A stretch of DNA of 64,000 nucleotides from Corynebacterium aquatimens (GTDB lineage: Bacteria > Actinomycetota > Actinomycetes > Mycobacteriales > Mycobacteriaceae), in contig NZ_CP046980.1 in the NCBI RefSeq assembly GCF_030408395.1, forward strand, positions 868,001-932,000. Direction: 5' to 3'. Below, piece by piece: positions 1 to 9,180 of this stretch. Below the pieces are notes generated by a model. That model ran no database searches. It saw nothing but the letters and a program-made list of their open reading frames with translations, and was not told the origin of the DNA. The translations under genes and the position numbers were made by a program. The number at the start of each line of letters is the position of its first letter. Position 1 is the first letter of the stretch.

Positions 1-211
1 CCGTGATCGGTGGGGTGATGATCGTGCCCGCGGTGGGGGAGAGTTCCCCCGCAATCAGCGACAGCAGCGTGGATTTGCCCGAACCGTTCTCCCCGATCAA
101 ACCCGTGACGGCCCCGGACGGAACCGCGAAAGAAATATCGGTGAGCACGCGGTGGCCATCTGGGTACGAAAAACTGACTCCGTCGAGGCCAATGTGCAAA
201 GGTGCAACCAT
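1..211 (-). CDS. ABC transporter-type ATPase, N-terminal part (runs off window)
   Basis: Only the first 70 residues are visible; the gene reads leftward and leaves the window at base 1. The start is an ATG at 211. The peptide opens with a strand-rich ABC N-terminus and reaches a Walker A motif (GENGSGKST) near residues 40-48, followed by LLSLIAGELSP, which is the usual ABC nucleotide-binding fold. The wording of this Walker A and the very short lead-in suit ABC-F type duplicated ATPases as well as importer/exporter ATPases, so the subclass is open. It diverges from lspA, with about 80 bp between starts. Confidence 0.8.
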   Translation of the reverse strand, partial: MVAPLHIGLDGVSFSYPDGHRVLTDISFAVPSGAVTGLIGENGSGKSTLLSLIAGELSPTAGTIITPPIT

Positions 212-276
212 GGTTTTTCAACCTACCGCAGCGCGACGTGCGCTGGGTGATCGTCGTGGTTGATGGGCGCTGCGAC

Positions 277-282
277 TACTAT
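277..282 (+). promoter_or_regulatory. candidate -10 box of the lspA operon
   Basis: TACTAT ends 9 nt before the lspA ATG. A weak purine tract (caggggt) lies between them, so a very short leader is possible. Confidence 0.3.
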
Positions 283-291
283 CAGGGGTCG

Positions 292-843
292 ATGACTACG
301 CGGAACACTCCCCCCACCAGACTCACCCGACTTTCCGTCGTCGCGGGCATTATGGTGGCGGTTGCTGCCGTTGACCAGCTGATCAAGCAGATCATGGTGT
401 CCTGGCTTGCGCCCGGCGAAGCGTACCCCGTGATCGGGGACTGGGCGCGATTCAAACTGGTCTTCAATCCAGGGGCCGCGTTTTCCATGGGGGCGAACTC
501 AACCTGGCTGTTCACCACCATCCAACTCGCCTTCGTGGTGGGGGCGTTGGTCTTCGCTCCGCGAATGAACGGACGGTGGGAGCGCATCGGCCTAGCGTTG
601 ATCGCCGGTGGGGCACTGGGTAACCTAATCGACCGCTTAGCCCGCGAACCGGGCTTTTGGTTCGGCCACGTGGTGGACTACATCTCCATCGGTAGCTTTG
701 CCATCTTCAACCTTGCCGACGTCGCGATCAACATAGGCGTGGCCGTTTTCATCGCCGCGATGCTGTTTGAGAACGCCGCCGCGACGGACGATGCCGTCGC
801 AGCGGACGGAGCCGCAGCGACGAAGGGAAAGGGAGCGGCATGA
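292..843 (+). CDS. lspA: Lipoprotein signal peptidase (signal peptidase II)
   Basis: Inner-membrane aspartyl protease that removes the signal peptide from prolipoproteins after Lgt has added diacylglycerol. The 183-residue product has four hydrophobic segments and the family motifs in order: [14 protein letters not shown] with the first catalytic Asp, VVDYI, and FNLADVAIN with the second catalytic Asp. The ATG at 292 gives a normal family length; an in-frame upstream start would add 30 unrelated residues that overlap the divergent gene. The C-terminus is a short Ala/Asp-rich tail. The stop overlaps the rluD start (ATGA), so the two are probably translated together. Its partner lgt lies about 35 kb downstream. 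Confidence 0.93.
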   Translation: MTTRNTPPTRLTRLSVVAGIMVAVAAVDQLIKQIMVSWLAPGEAYPVIGDWARFKLVFNPGAAFSMGANSTWLFTTIQLAFVVGALVFAPRMNGRWERIGLALIAGGALGNLIDRLAREPGFWFGHVVDYISIGSFAIFNLADVAINIGVAVFIAAMLFENAAATDDAVAADGAAATKGKGAA

Positions 844-1766
844 CGCAGGGCTACCGATCCCTCCCCGTGCCGGAGGCGTGCGAAGGCATGCGCGTGGACG
901 CCGCGGTGGCGAAGATCTTTGGTGTCTCACGCACGGTGGCGGCGGAGATGGCAGCGGGCGGGGACGTGGCTGTCAACGGTGCCGCGGTGAACAAGTCCGA
1001 GCGCGTCGCCGCGGGTCAGTCGCTGGAGGTCACCCTTCCAGCGCCGAAAACGACGCCGATGCCGAAGGCGGAGCTCGTTGAGGGCCTCGAGGTCCTGTAC
1101 CACGACGAGGACGTGATCGTGGTGGATAAACCCGTGGGCGTCGCCGCGCACCCGACCTTGGGGTGGGAGGGTCCAACGGTGGTTGGTGGATTGACCGCTG
1201 CCGGTTTCACGCTGCCGGACGCGGGGCCGCCGGAGCGCAAGGGCATTGTCCAACGGCTCGACGTTGGCACGTCGGGGGTCATGGTGGTTGCGCAATCTAT
1301 CCCGGGGTATTCGGTCCTCAAGCGCGCTTTCAAAGAGCGCACGGTGGATAAGACCTACCACGCGGTGGTCCAGGGGCTGCCGGATCCGATCGTCGGAACG
1401 ATTGATGCGCCGATCGGTCGCCACCCAAGTTCCGGGTGGAAGTTCGCTGTGACTTCCGACGGGCGCCAATCAGTGACGCACTACGAGGTCGTCGAGGCCT
1501 TCCGCGAGGCCAGTTTGCTCGACATTCACCTTGAAACGGGCCGCACGCACCAGATCCGCGTCCACATGTCCTCGGTTGGTCACCCGTGCGTGGGCGACCC
1601 CATGTACGGCGCAAATCCAAAGCTCAGCGCCCGCGTTGGTCTGGACCGTCAGTGGCTCCACGCCGTGAGCCTCGGCTTTGTTCACCCCGGCACGGGGAAG
1701 TGGATGGAGGTAACCTCTCCCTACCCGGCCGATTTGCGCCACGCGTTGGACGTTCTGCGGGCATGA
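840..1766 (+). CDS. rluD: RluD/RluA-family 23S rRNA pseudouridine synthase
   Basis: Converts specific uridines of large-subunit rRNA to pseudouridine. The 308-residue protein has an N-terminal S4 RNA-binding domain (about residues 15-70) and a pseudouridine synthase domain from about residue 85. The catalytic loop reads QRLDVGTSG, with the essential Asp, followed by [16 protein letters not shown] and the GD(P)MYG segment are also family hallmarks. The usual first residue of the HRLD motif is Gln here. It overlaps lspA by 4 nt upstream and the next gene by 4 nt downstream, an order common in corynebacteria. Confidence 0.93.
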   Translation: MTQGYRSLPVPEACEGMRVDAAVAKIFGVSRTVAAEMAAGGDVAVNGAAVNKSERVAAGQSLEVTLPAPKTTPMPKAELVEGLEVLYHDEDVIVVDKPVGVAAHPTLGWEGPTVVGGLTAAGFTLPDAGPPERKGIVQRLDVGTSGVMVVAQSIPGYSVLKRAFKERTVDKTYHAVVQGLPDPIVGTIDAPIGRHPSSGWKFAVTSDGRQSVTHYEVVEAFREASLLDIHLETGRTHQIRVHMSSVGHPCVGDPMYGANPKLSARVGLDRQWLHAVSLGFVHPGTGKWMEVTSPYPADLRHALDVLRA

Positions 1767-2317
1767 GGAAGCAATTGCGGGCGCTCGCCGTCGTCATCAT
1801 CGTCCTTGTTATCCCGCTCGGAATCTGGGTACTCGGCGAACGCGCCCAAAAAACGCCTCCCATCCAGGGCGATCAGCTCGGCATGGAGGCTGGCGAAAGC
1901 TTCGACGACTACACCCAGCGTGCGAAAGCAACGCATGAATTGCTTGACGACGACACCTCATTCTTCGCGTTGGTCACCTTCCGTCATCCGCTGGATACTG
2001 CCCGGGCATCGGAGGTGCTCGACCACATCAAGCGCGTGGATGCCATCGTCGTCGACGGTGTTGCGCCGATCCCCGTCGGTGAGCCGCGGGAGCGGGCGCA
2101 ACGCGCCTTGGTGTTCGATATCGCGCTTCGTCGGATTGGTGGTGGGGGAGCCGTCGATAAGCAATTGCTCGGCGTAGTGGTTCATGATTCTGGTGCGGCG
2201 CTCACATCGCTTAACGACGACCAAGTTGTCGCCGCCGTCGAAGCCCTCCCAGCGGACGCGGTGTGGGGCAATTTCGGGATTCGCACGGGTGGGGAGGAAA
2301 CCGCGGCGGGGCGATAG
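1763..2317 (+). CDS. Membrane-anchored hypothetical protein
   Basis: A 184-residue protein of unknown function. One N-terminal hydrophobic helix (about residues 7-24) follows basic residues, and the rest is a predicted extracytoplasmic soluble domain with no cysteines and no motif I recognise. The position between rluD and dnaE, with a 4-nt overlap with rluD, suggests co-transcription. The tail contains two copies, in opposite orientations, of the dispersed CGTCGWTAAGC word (2152 and 2209). Its TAG stop is part of the candidate dnaE -10 box. Confidence 0.75.
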   Translation: MRKQLRALAVVIIVLVIPLGIWVLGERAQKTPPIQGDQLGMEAGESFDDYTQRAKATHELLDDDTSFFALVTFRHPLDTARASEVLDHIKRVDAIVVDGVAPIPVGEPRERAQRALVFDIALRRIGGGGAVDKQLLGVVVHDSGAALTSLNDDQVVAAVEALPADAVWGNFGIRTGGEETAAGR

Positions 2318-2320
2318 ACT
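2315..2320 (+). promoter_or_regulatory. candidate -10 box of dnaE (leaderless)
   Basis: TAGACT ends 7 nt before the dnaE ATG and includes the stop codon of the preceding gene. No Shine-Dalgarno sequence lies between, so transcription would begin at or next to the start codon. Confidence 0.5.
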
Positions 2321-2327
2321 TGCCCGC

Positions 2328-5300
2328 ATGGCCAAAAAATCCTCCTTTGTTCACCTGCATAACCACACAGAGTTTTCGATGCTCGATGGCATGGCGAAGG
2401 TGGACCTGCTGGCGGAGGAAGTTAACCGGCTGGGCATGCCCGCGGTGGGCATGACGGACCACGGCAACATGTTCGGTTCAAACGCGTTTTATCGGCGCAT
2501 GACGGCGGCGGGGATTAAACCCATCATCGGGATTGAGGCGTACATGGCGCCGGATTCCCGGTTCAACAAAAAACGCGTGTTGTGGGGGACGCCGGACCAA
2601 AAGTCGGACGACGTGTCGGCCTCGGGTGCGTACCTGCACCAAACGATGCTGGCGGAGAACGCCGATGGCCTGCGGAATCTGTTCAAGCTGTCGTCGTTGG
2701 CGTCGTACGAAGGGCAGCTGGGGAAGTGGCCGCGCATGGACGCGGAACTCATCGCGGAACACGCGACGGGCATTATTGCGACGACCGGGTGCCCGTCGGG
2801 GGACGTACAAACCAGGCTGCGGCTGGGGCAATTCGACGCAGCGCTTGAGGCCGCCGCGATGTGGCAGGACATTTACGGGAAGGACAACTACTTCCTGGAG
2901 TTGATGGACCACGGCCTGCACATCGAGCGGCGCGTGCGCGATGACCTGCTGCGCATCGGCGAGATGCTGGAGCTGCCGCCGCTGGTGACCAACGACTGCC
3001 ACTACGTGCTGGAATCGCAGGCGCCGGCGCACGAGGCGATGCTGTGCGTGCAGACGGGAAAGACCCTGCTGGATCCGGACCGCTTCAAGTTCGACGGCAC
3101 CGGGTACTACATCAAATCCGCCGAGCAGATGCGCGACCTGTGGGATTCGACCGTGCCCGACGGGTGCGACAACACCTTGTGGATCGCCGAGCGCGTCGGG
3201 GACTACGGGGAGCTGTGGGAGGAGCACCCACACGACCGCATGCCGATCGCGACGGTGCCAGAGGGGGAGACGCCAACGACGTGGCTGCGCAAAGAGGTCC
3301 ACAGGGGTCTCGCCGAGCGTTTCGACGGCTCCTTTGAATCCGTGCCGCGCGAATACGTGGAACGGGCGGACTACGAGATCGACGTCATTGATATGAAGGG
3401 CTACCCGTCCTACTTCTTGATCGTTGCGGAGCTGATTAAGCACGCGCGTTCCGTGGGCATTCGGGTGGGGCCGGGCCGTGGTTCAGCCGCGGGGTCGTTG
3501 GTGGCGTACGCGCTGACGATTACGAACATTGACCCGATGGAGCACGGCCTGCTGTTCGAGCGATTCTTGAACCCCGAGCGCCCGTCAGCGCCGGATATCG
3601 ATATCGACTTTGACGACCGTCGTCGCGGCGAAATGCTCACCTACGCGGCAGAGAACTGGGGCGAAGACAAGATCGCGCAGGTGATCACCTTCGGCACGGT
3701 GAAGACCAAGCAGGCGATCAAGGACTCCGCGAAGGTGAACTTTGGTCAGCCGGGCTTCCAGATGGCTGACCGGATCAACGCTGCGCTGCCGCCAGCGATC
3801 ATGGCGAAGGACATTCCGCTGTCCGGCATTACTGATCCGGAGCATGCGCGGTACTCGGAGGCGACCGAGGTGCGTTCCATGATTGAAACGGACCCGGACG
3901 TTGCGAAGATTTATGAGACCGCGCGGGGGCTGGAGGGCGTCGTTAGGCAAGCGGGCGTCCACGCGTGTGCCGTGATTATGGCGTCGGTGCCGTTGATTGA
4001 GCACATCCCCATGTGGAAGCGCCCGGCGGACGGGGCGTACATCACCGGCTGGGACTACCCGGCGTGTGAGGCCATTGGCCTGTTGAAGATGGACTTCCTG
4101 GGGCTGCGCAACCTCACGGTGATCGGCGACGCGATTGAAAACATTCAGAAAAACCGCGGCGAGACCGTCGACCTGGAGGGCCTCGACGTGGATGACCCGG
4201 CGGTGTATGAGCTGCTCTCGCGCGGCGACACGCTCGGCGTGTTCCAGCTCGACGGCGGCGGTATGCAAGAGCTGCTCAAACGCATGAAACCGACGGGCTT
4301 TAACGATATCGTCGCGTCGCTGGCGCTCTACCGTCCCGGCCCGATGGGTGTGAACGCCCACTGGGACTACGCCGACCGCAAGAATGGCCGCAAGCCAATC
4401 ACTCCGATCCACCCTGAGCTCGAAGAGCCGCTGCGCGAGATTCTCGACGAAACCTACGGCCTCATCGTGTACCAGGAGCAGATCATGCGTATCTCGCAGA
4501 AGCTGGCCAACTACACCGCCGGTGAGGCCGACAGCTTCCGCAAGGCAATGGGTAAAAAGAACGAAGCCGTGCTGGCTGCACAGTACGAGAAGTTCGCCGG
4601 CGGCATGGTGGACAACGGTTACTCGCGCGAGGCGATTGACACCCTGTGGGAGACGATCAAGCCGTTCGCGTCCTACGCGTTCAACAAATCCCACGCTGCC
4701 GGGTACGCGCTGGTGTCCTACTGGACCGCTTACCTCAAGGCGAACTACACGGCGGAATACATGGCGGCGCTGCTCACGTCCGTCGGCGATAAGAAAGATA
4801 AATCCGCGATCTATCTTGCCGATTGCCGCCACCTGGGCATCCCTGTGCTCCCGCCGGACATCAACGAATCCGAGCAGAACTTCATGGCTGTGGGCACCGA
4901 CATCCGCTATGGCTTGGCCGCGATCCGCAACGTTGGCGCGGAAGTCGTGGAATCGATCATGGAGACGCGACGGACGAAGGGCACGTTCGCATCCTTTTCC
5001 GACTACTTGGACAAAATCGACCTCCTGCCGTGCAACAAGCGCATCACCGAGTCACTGATCAAGGCCGGTGCCTTCGACTCTTTGGGGCACGCCCGCAAGG
5101 GACTCATGCTGGTGTTTGAGGACGCCGTCGATTCCGTCCTGACCACGAAGAAAGCTGCGGACAAGGGGCAGTTCGACCTGTTTGCGGGGTTCGGGGGCGA
5201 CTCCGATGAGGCCGCCGTGAACGCGTTCACCATCGACATTCCTGACGACGAGTGGGAAAAGAAACACAAGCTTGCCCTCGAACGCGACATGCTCGGCTTG

Positions 5301-5897
5301 TATGTATCTGGTCACCCACTCGACGGCTACGAAGAAGCCATCGAAGCTCAGACCGACACGCCACTGACCAAAGTGCTGAGCGACGAACTGAAAAACAAAG
5401 AAGAAGTGACCATCGGCGGCATCATCGCCGGCGTTGACCGTCGTTTCAGCAAAAAGGACGGGTCGCCGTGGGCGATCGTCACCCTGGAAGACCACAACGG
5501 TGCCCAGGTGGAAGTGCTGTTGTTCAACAAGGTCTACGCGTTGGTTGCGCCGCAGATCGTGGAAGACAACATCATTTTGGTCAATGCCCACGTGTCCATC
5601 CGCGACGACCGACGCAGCCTGTTTGGCAACGACGTCAAGGTCCCTGAACTCGGCCCCGGTAACGGTGCTGGCCTGCCGCTGCGACTGACCATGCGCACCG
5701 AGCAATGCACGTTGGATAACATCCGCAAACTCAAGCAGGTACTTGCCAACAACCCGGGTGATTCGGATGTTTACCTCACCCTCGTCCACGGCGATGAATC
5801 GCAGCTGATGATCCTTGGCGACCACCTTCGTGTCGAGCGCTCCGGCAGCCTCATGGGCGACCTCAAGGCCGCGCTGGGAACGGGGATCTTGGGCTAG
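2328..5897 (+). CDS. dnaE: DNA polymerase III subunit alpha (replicative)
   Basis: Catalytic subunit of the chromosomal replicase. The 1189-residue protein begins with a PHP domain ([15 protein letters not shown], then MTDHGNM), which in actinobacterial DnaE1 can provide proofreading. The polymerase palm follows: [10 protein letters not shown] at about residue 383 and the catalytic carboxylates in PDIDIDFDD at about residue 424. Then come fingers, a tandem helix-hairpin-helix region, and an OB fold near residues 1000-1080. The length is typical of DnaE1 rather than the shorter mutasome DnaE2. The ATG at 2328 is chosen because the sequence becomes family-like exactly there. Confidence 0.96.
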   Translation: MAKKSSFVHLHNHTEFSMLDGMAKVDLLAEEVNRLGMPAVGMTDHGNMFGSNAFYRRMTAAGIKPIIGIEAYMAPDSRFNKKRVLWGTPDQKSDDVSASGAYLHQTMLAENADGLRNLFKLSSLASYEGQLGKWPRMDAELIAEHATGIIATTGCPSGDVQTRLRLGQFDAALEAAAMWQDIYGKDNYFLELMDHGLHIERRVRDDLLRIGEMLELPPLVTNDCHYVLESQAPAHEAMLCVQTGKTLLDPDRFKFDGTGYYIKSAEQMRDLWDSTVPDGCDNTLWIAERVGDYGELWEEHPHDRMPIATVPEGETPTTWLRKEVHRGLAERFDGSFESVPREYVERADYEIDVIDMKGYPSYFLIVAELIKHARSVGIRVGPGRGSAAGSLVAYALTITNIDPMEHGLLFERFLNPERPSAPDIDIDFDDRRRGEMLTYAAENWGEDKIAQVITFGTVKTKQAIKDSAKVNFGQPGFQMADRINAALPPAIMAKDIPLSGITDPEHARYSEATEVRSMIETDPDVAKIYETARGLEGVVRQAGVHACAVIMASVPLIEHIPMWKRPADGAYITGWDYPACEAIGLLKMDFLGLRNLTVIGDAIENIQKNRGETVDLEGLDVDDPAVYELLSRGDTLGVFQLDGGGMQELLKRMKPTGFNDIVASLALYRPGPMGVNAHWDYADRKNGRKPITPIHPELEEPLREILDETYGLIVYQEQIMRISQKLANYTAGEADSFRKAMGKKNEAVLAAQYEKFAGGMVDNGYSREAIDTLWETIKPFASYAFNKSHAAGYALVSYWTAYLKANYTAEYMAALLTSVGDKKDKSAIYLADCRHLGIPVLPPDINESEQNFMAVGTDIRYGLAAIRNVGAEVVESIMETRRTKGTFASFSDYLDKIDLLPCNKRITESLIKAGAFDSLGHARKGLMLVFEDAVDSVLTTKKAADKGQFDLFAGFGGDSDEAAVNAFTIDIPDDEWEKKHKLALERDMLGLYVSGHPLDGYEEAIEAQTDTPLTKVLSDELKNKEEVTIGGIIAGVDRRFSKKDGSPWAIVTLEDHNGAQVEVLLFNKVYALVAPQIVEDNIILVNAHVSIRDDRRSLFGNDVKVPELGPGNGAGLPLRLTMRTEQCTLDNIRKLKQVLANNPGDSDVYLTLVHGDESQLMILGDHLRVERSGSLMGDLKAALGTGILG

Positions 5898-5937
5898 CCC
5901 GCCGCCTGCGCCGCCCGCGCCGCCCGCGCAGCTATCC

Positions 5938-5968
5938 GCCGCCCGCGCCGGCGCGCTGCGCGGGCGGC
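5938..5968 (+). terminator. GC-rich hairpin after dnaE
   Basis: A perfect 11-bp inverted repeat (GCCGCCCGCGC and its complement) with a 9-nt loop begins 40 bp after the dnaE stop. No T tract follows, so it may be a pause or 3'-end stabiliser rather than a complete intrinsic terminator. Confidence 0.45.
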
Positions 5969-6025
5969 CTGTGGATTTCCCACCCACACCGCTTGACCTC
6001 GCGTTTCTTCCCGCGCCGCTCGGTA

Positions 6026-6060
6026 CCTGTGGAATTTTCACGGAGAATTCCACAGGTTTT
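6026..6060 (+). terminator. Hairpin with T tract between dnaE and the first HNH gene
   Basis: Perfect 11-bp inverted repeat (CCTGTGGAATT / AATTCCACAGG) with a 9-nt loop, followed directly by TTTT. It fits a rho-independent terminator for dnaE. The arms also resemble the dyad before the second HNH gene. Confidence 0.5.
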
Positions 6061-6190
6061 CGGCGCTCCAAAATTGCGCCTGTGTTTTTGTGCTTAACTT
6101 TTGTTCACGGGGGAACCCGCACGCAGATGCTTGAGCCACACGCTTGAACCATCAGGCAGAAAACACACCACAACATCACATGGGGGGACC

Positions 6191-7384
6191 ATGAGGACAA
6201 CGTATGAAAATCCGCCGGACGTGGGCGCGCCACCAACGGCTGATCCGGAATTCGGGTCGTCGTCAAGCTTCGCGGCCTACTACAACGCGATTACGAACAA
6301 CGCGCTAGACATCATCGCCACGTTCGACCGCGATCTCGCGCGCAGCGGCGCGCTGGAGGGGACGCACGCTCGCGACTTGGAGGACCTTCACGACGCGTAT
6401 TTCGGACCGACCAAATTCACAGCGAAGCAGCGCGCAGCGCGCGACAAGGCACGCGCGGGCAGATTCTCCTTGGACAGGCTCGTCGCCATTGAACGTCGGT
6501 TGCGGAAAATCACAGACGCTTCCGAGCGCTGGGAGCTCCGACTGCGACTGCTTGGCATCAGGGGCTCGCTCGCGCGCCTCAAGGCCGAAGCCAAAAAGAT
6601 CGTGCCCGCAGACGACACGCCGCCAAGCCCCGGGGTGCGGTTCACGCGCTCGCGCCACCAGATGCGCACGATGACGGTCACCGCCAACGAGCGTGATCTC
6701 GCGGACCTCGAACGTGAACTGGCCAACGCCATCGACACCACAAAGCCACGGGGCCCTCAGCTTGCCGACGCATTCCTTTCCCTCATCCGCAGTGATTCGG
6801 ATGCGGCGGGCGGGATTCATCGCGCGGTCCCGGAACCGCTCATTCTCGTGCCGCTTCACGCGCACACGCGCATCATCGACGGCGGGGGAGAGGAAGTCAC
6901 GCTCGTGCTTACCGACGGCACCCGCATCAGCGGCGCCGATTACCTCAACCAGTTCATTGCCGGCCAACTCGGCCCGTTGAAGGCGGCTTTGTTCCACCCG
7001 TCGGAAGGCGCTGTGAATCTCTACGATGCAGACCGGTTTGCCAACGACAAACAACGCACACTTCTGCGGGCCACATCTCCCATGTGCCCGGTGCCGGACT
7101 GCAGGCGCAGCGCTGACCATTGTCAGTACCACCACATCACAGCCTGGAAACACGGTGGGCACACGAACATGAACAACTTGAGCGTGTTGTGCCCGTATCA
7201 CAACCAAGTCAACGATGATGACCCTGGTTTTTCCTACCGCGGCTCAATTCATCATGATCAAGGGGACAAGGTGTGGGTGTCGCCCGGAGGGTACCCCGTG
7301 CAACATGACTTCAACGCCGAGTGGGGGGCGATGAGCCAACTGTTCGGCCCCAGGAGCTACGACGGGGGTGTGCTGCCCGGCTAG
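6191..7384 (+). CDS. DUF222/HNH endonuclease family protein ('13E12' type), copy 1
   Basis: A 397-residue protein with an N-terminal DUF222-like helical region and a C-terminal HNH nuclease domain. The HNH part (about residues 295-345) shows a Cys-x4-Cys pair (CPVPDC), the HH of QYHHITAW, GGHTNMNNL and a final CPYHN, so both zinc-binding and catalytic positions appear intact. These genes are multicopy in actinobacteria; no physiological role is firmly known, and a mobile or self-splicing-associated origin is often assumed. A purine-rich GGGGGGA precedes the ATG. A paralogue lies at 38038. Confidence 0.85.
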   Translation: MRTTYENPPDVGAPPTADPEFGSSSSFAAYYNAITNNALDIIATFDRDLARSGALEGTHARDLEDLHDAYFGPTKFTAKQRAARDKARAGRFSLDRLVAIERRLRKITDASERWELRLRLLGIRGSLARLKAEAKKIVPADDTPPSPGVRFTRSRHQMRTMTVTANERDLADLERELANAIDTTKPRGPQLADAFLSLIRSDSDAAGGIHRAVPEPLILVPLHAHTRIIDGGGEEVTLVLTDGTRISGADYLNQFIAGQLGPLKAALFHPSEGAVNLYDADRFANDKQRTLLRATSPMCPVPDCRRSADHCQYHHITAWKHGGHTNMNNLSVLCPYHNQVNDDDPGFSYRGSIHHDQGDKVWVSPGGYPVQHDFNAEWGAMSQLFGPRSYDGGVLPG

Positions 7385-7399
7385 CCGCCCGCCCGCACC

Positions 7400-7455
7400 G
7401 GCCCGCCTGCCCGCCCGCCCGCGGCTGCGACTCGGCCCGCCTGCCCGCCCGCCCG
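7400..7455. repeat. Direct 22-bp repeat in the HNH-ilvA spacer
   Basis: Two identical 22-bp copies at 7400-7421 and 7434-7455 (period 34), built on CCCGCC, follow the HNH stop. They resemble the last codons of that gene (CTGCCCGGCTAG). Confidence 0.75.
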
Positions 7456-7456
7456 A

Positions 7457-7484
7457 CCCGTTGAAACGGAAACCGCTCAACGGG
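7457..7484 (+). other. Small hairpin upstream of ilvA
   Basis: An 8-bp perfect inverted repeat (CCCGTTGA / TCAACGGG, 12-nt loop) sits 63 bp before the ilvA start. It could end the HNH transcript. I see no leader peptide rich in branched-chain amino acids beside it. Confidence 0.3.
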
Positions 7485-7532
7485 CATATCGGCATGCCCG
7501 CAGCCACATGCGAGGTATTTCGAAAGCAGGGT

Positions 7533-7538
7533 TAAGAT
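7533..7538 (+). promoter_or_regulatory. candidate -10 box of ilvA
   Basis: TAAGAT ends 8 nt before ATG 7547. This supports that ATG over the in-frame ATG at 7508. Confidence 0.4.
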
Positions 7539-7546
7539 TGCGTTCT

Positions 7547-8938
7547 ATGACATCCGCCCCGGAACACGATTCTGAACGCGAGAACGACAGCACGGCGCAC
7601 GGCGCGGCGCGCAGCGGCGCGTCGCAACCCGGCGCGGCGCCGGACACTTCTGCGCAGCACAACGCCGCGGGGAGCATCGCCCCGATCCGCGCTGCGGATA
7701 TTCAGGTCGCGCAGGCAGATATTTCGTCGATAATTGAGCCCACGCCCCTGCAGTATTGCCCGCGGCTGTCGCAGCAATACGGGGTCGAGGTGTACCTGAA
7801 ACGCGAAGACCTCCAAGACGTGCGCTCGTACAAGATCCGCGGGGCGTACTACACGATCGTCAACCTCACCGAAGAGCAGCGCAATGCGGGCGTCGTCGCC
7901 GCGAGCGCGGGCAACCATGCGCAAGGCGTGGCGTACGCGTGCCGCGCGCTGGGTATCGACGGCACCATCTACGTCCCCGCCCCCACCCCTAAACAGAAAC
8001 GCGACCGCATCAAGGTCCACGGCGGGGACCGCATCAACCTCGTGGTCACCGGCCGCAACTTCGATGAAGCGGCCGAAGCAGCGCGTGCCGACGCGGCCGA
8101 GCGCGGCGCGACCCTCGTCGAACCGTTCAACGCCCGCGACACGATCATTGGTCAAGGCACTGTCGCAGCCGAGATCATCACGCAGATCACCGGATTCGGA
8201 AAATCATTGGACACGATCATGGTTCCCGTCGGCGGCGGCGGCCTGATTTCCGGTGTGACTTCCTACCTCGCAGACATTTCGCCCCGCACGGCGGTGGTGG
8301 GGATTGAGCCGGCGGGGGCGCCGTCGTTAAGCGCTGCGATGAAAGCTGGGGGACCTGTGACCTTAGAGTCAATCGACCCCTTCGTTGATGGCGCGGCCGT
8401 GAAGCGCATTGGCGACGCGAATTACCACGTCATCGAAGAAAACCAAGGCCGCATTCACCTCATCGAAGTCGACGAAGGCGCCGTGTGCACTGAGATGCTG
8501 TCGCTGTACCAAAACGAAGGCATCATCGCCGAACCTGCCGGCGCACTGTCCGTGACCGGGTTGGCGGAGGTTAGCCACCGCCCCAACGCGACCGTTGTGT
8601 GCATCATTTCTGGCGGCAACAACGACGTCCTGCGCTACGCCGAGATCATGGAGCGATCGCTGGTCCACCGCGGACTGAAGCACTACTTCCTCGTCGATTT
8701 CACGCAGGAGCCCGGCCAGCTGAGGCGCTTTCTTAACGACGTCCTCGGCCCCGACGACGACATCGTCTTGTTCGAATACCTGAAGAAGAACAACCGCGAA
8801 ACCGGCACCGCGTTAGTCGGCGTTGAGCTTGCGCGGCCCACGGATTTGCAGCCGCTGCTCGAGCGCCTCGAAACCGCCGACTTCCAGACCCGCCGCCTCC
8901 AGCCCGGGACGCAGGAATATGAGTACATCGTGAACTAG
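7547..8938 (+). CDS. ilvA: Threonine ammonia-lyase (threonine dehydratase)
   Basis: PLP enzyme that deaminates threonine to 2-oxobutanoate, the first committed step to isoleucine. The 463-residue product has the PLP lysine in VRSYKIRGA, the phosphate loop VPVGGGGLISG and SAGNHAQGVAYA. A C-terminal ACT-like regulatory region contains HYFLVDF, PGQLRRFLNDVLGPDDDI and NRETGTALVG, as in C. glutamicum IlvA, which is inhibited by isoleucine. The N-terminus carries roughly 40 low-complexity residues (Ala/Ser/Glu rich) before the conserved part, making it longer than the C. glutamicum enzyme. A CGTCGTTAAGC word at 8322 uses a rare TTA codon. Confidence 0.95.
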   Translation: MTSAPEHDSERENDSTAHGAARSGASQPGAAPDTSAQHNAAGSIAPIRAADIQVAQADISSIIEPTPLQYCPRLSQQYGVEVYLKREDLQDVRSYKIRGAYYTIVNLTEEQRNAGVVAASAGNHAQGVAYACRALGIDGTIYVPAPTPKQKRDRIKVHGGDRINLVVTGRNFDEAAEAARADAAERGATLVEPFNARDTIIGQGTVAAEIITQITGFGKSLDTIMVPVGGGGLISGVTSYLADISPRTAVVGIEPAGAPSLSAAMKAGGPVTLESIDPFVDGAAVKRIGDANYHVIEENQGRIHLIEVDEGAVCTEMLSLYQNEGIIAEPAGALSVTGLAEVSHRPNATVVCIISGGNNDVLRYAEIMERSLVHRGLKHYFLVDFTQEPGQLRRFLNDVLGPDDDIVLFEYLKKNNRETGTALVGVELARPTDLQPLLERLETADFQTRRLQPGTQEYEYIVN

Positions 8939-8947
8939 ACGGCCGCC

Positions 8948-9042
8948 GTGAAACGACCACCCGTGCAACACGCCCCGTGAAACGGCCACCGTGTAACTCG
9001 CCCCTCGCACGCGGGTTGGCGTGAAACGACCACCCGTGCAAC
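8948..9042. repeat. Three copies of a ~22-bp repeat after ilvA
   Basis: GTGAAACGACCACCCGTGC-type units start at 8948, 8977 (diverged) and 9021. They are followed at 9051 by a 12-bp tandem (AGCGTTTTCCG) x2 and a G-rich tract up to treZ. This 242-bp convergent spacer holds no visible gene. Confidence 0.7.
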
Positions 9043-9180
9043 CCCACCAAAGCGTTTTCCGTAGCGTTTTCCGACGTTTCCAGCGCACAATTCAGGCAGA
9101 GCGGGGAGAGGCAGCGCGGCGCGGGCAGTGAGGGCCGCCGGGGCAGCGGGGGCGCGGGGCGCCGGGGCGGAGGGTGCGGG

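Noticed and set aside
7385..7546. Branched-chain attenuator or T-box upstream of ilvA
   Set aside because: No leader peptide with Ile/Val/Leu runs, no T-box sequence; only one small hairpin.
8948..9042. Possible CRISPR-like repeat after ilvA
   Set aside because: Only three diverged short units with uneven spacing.
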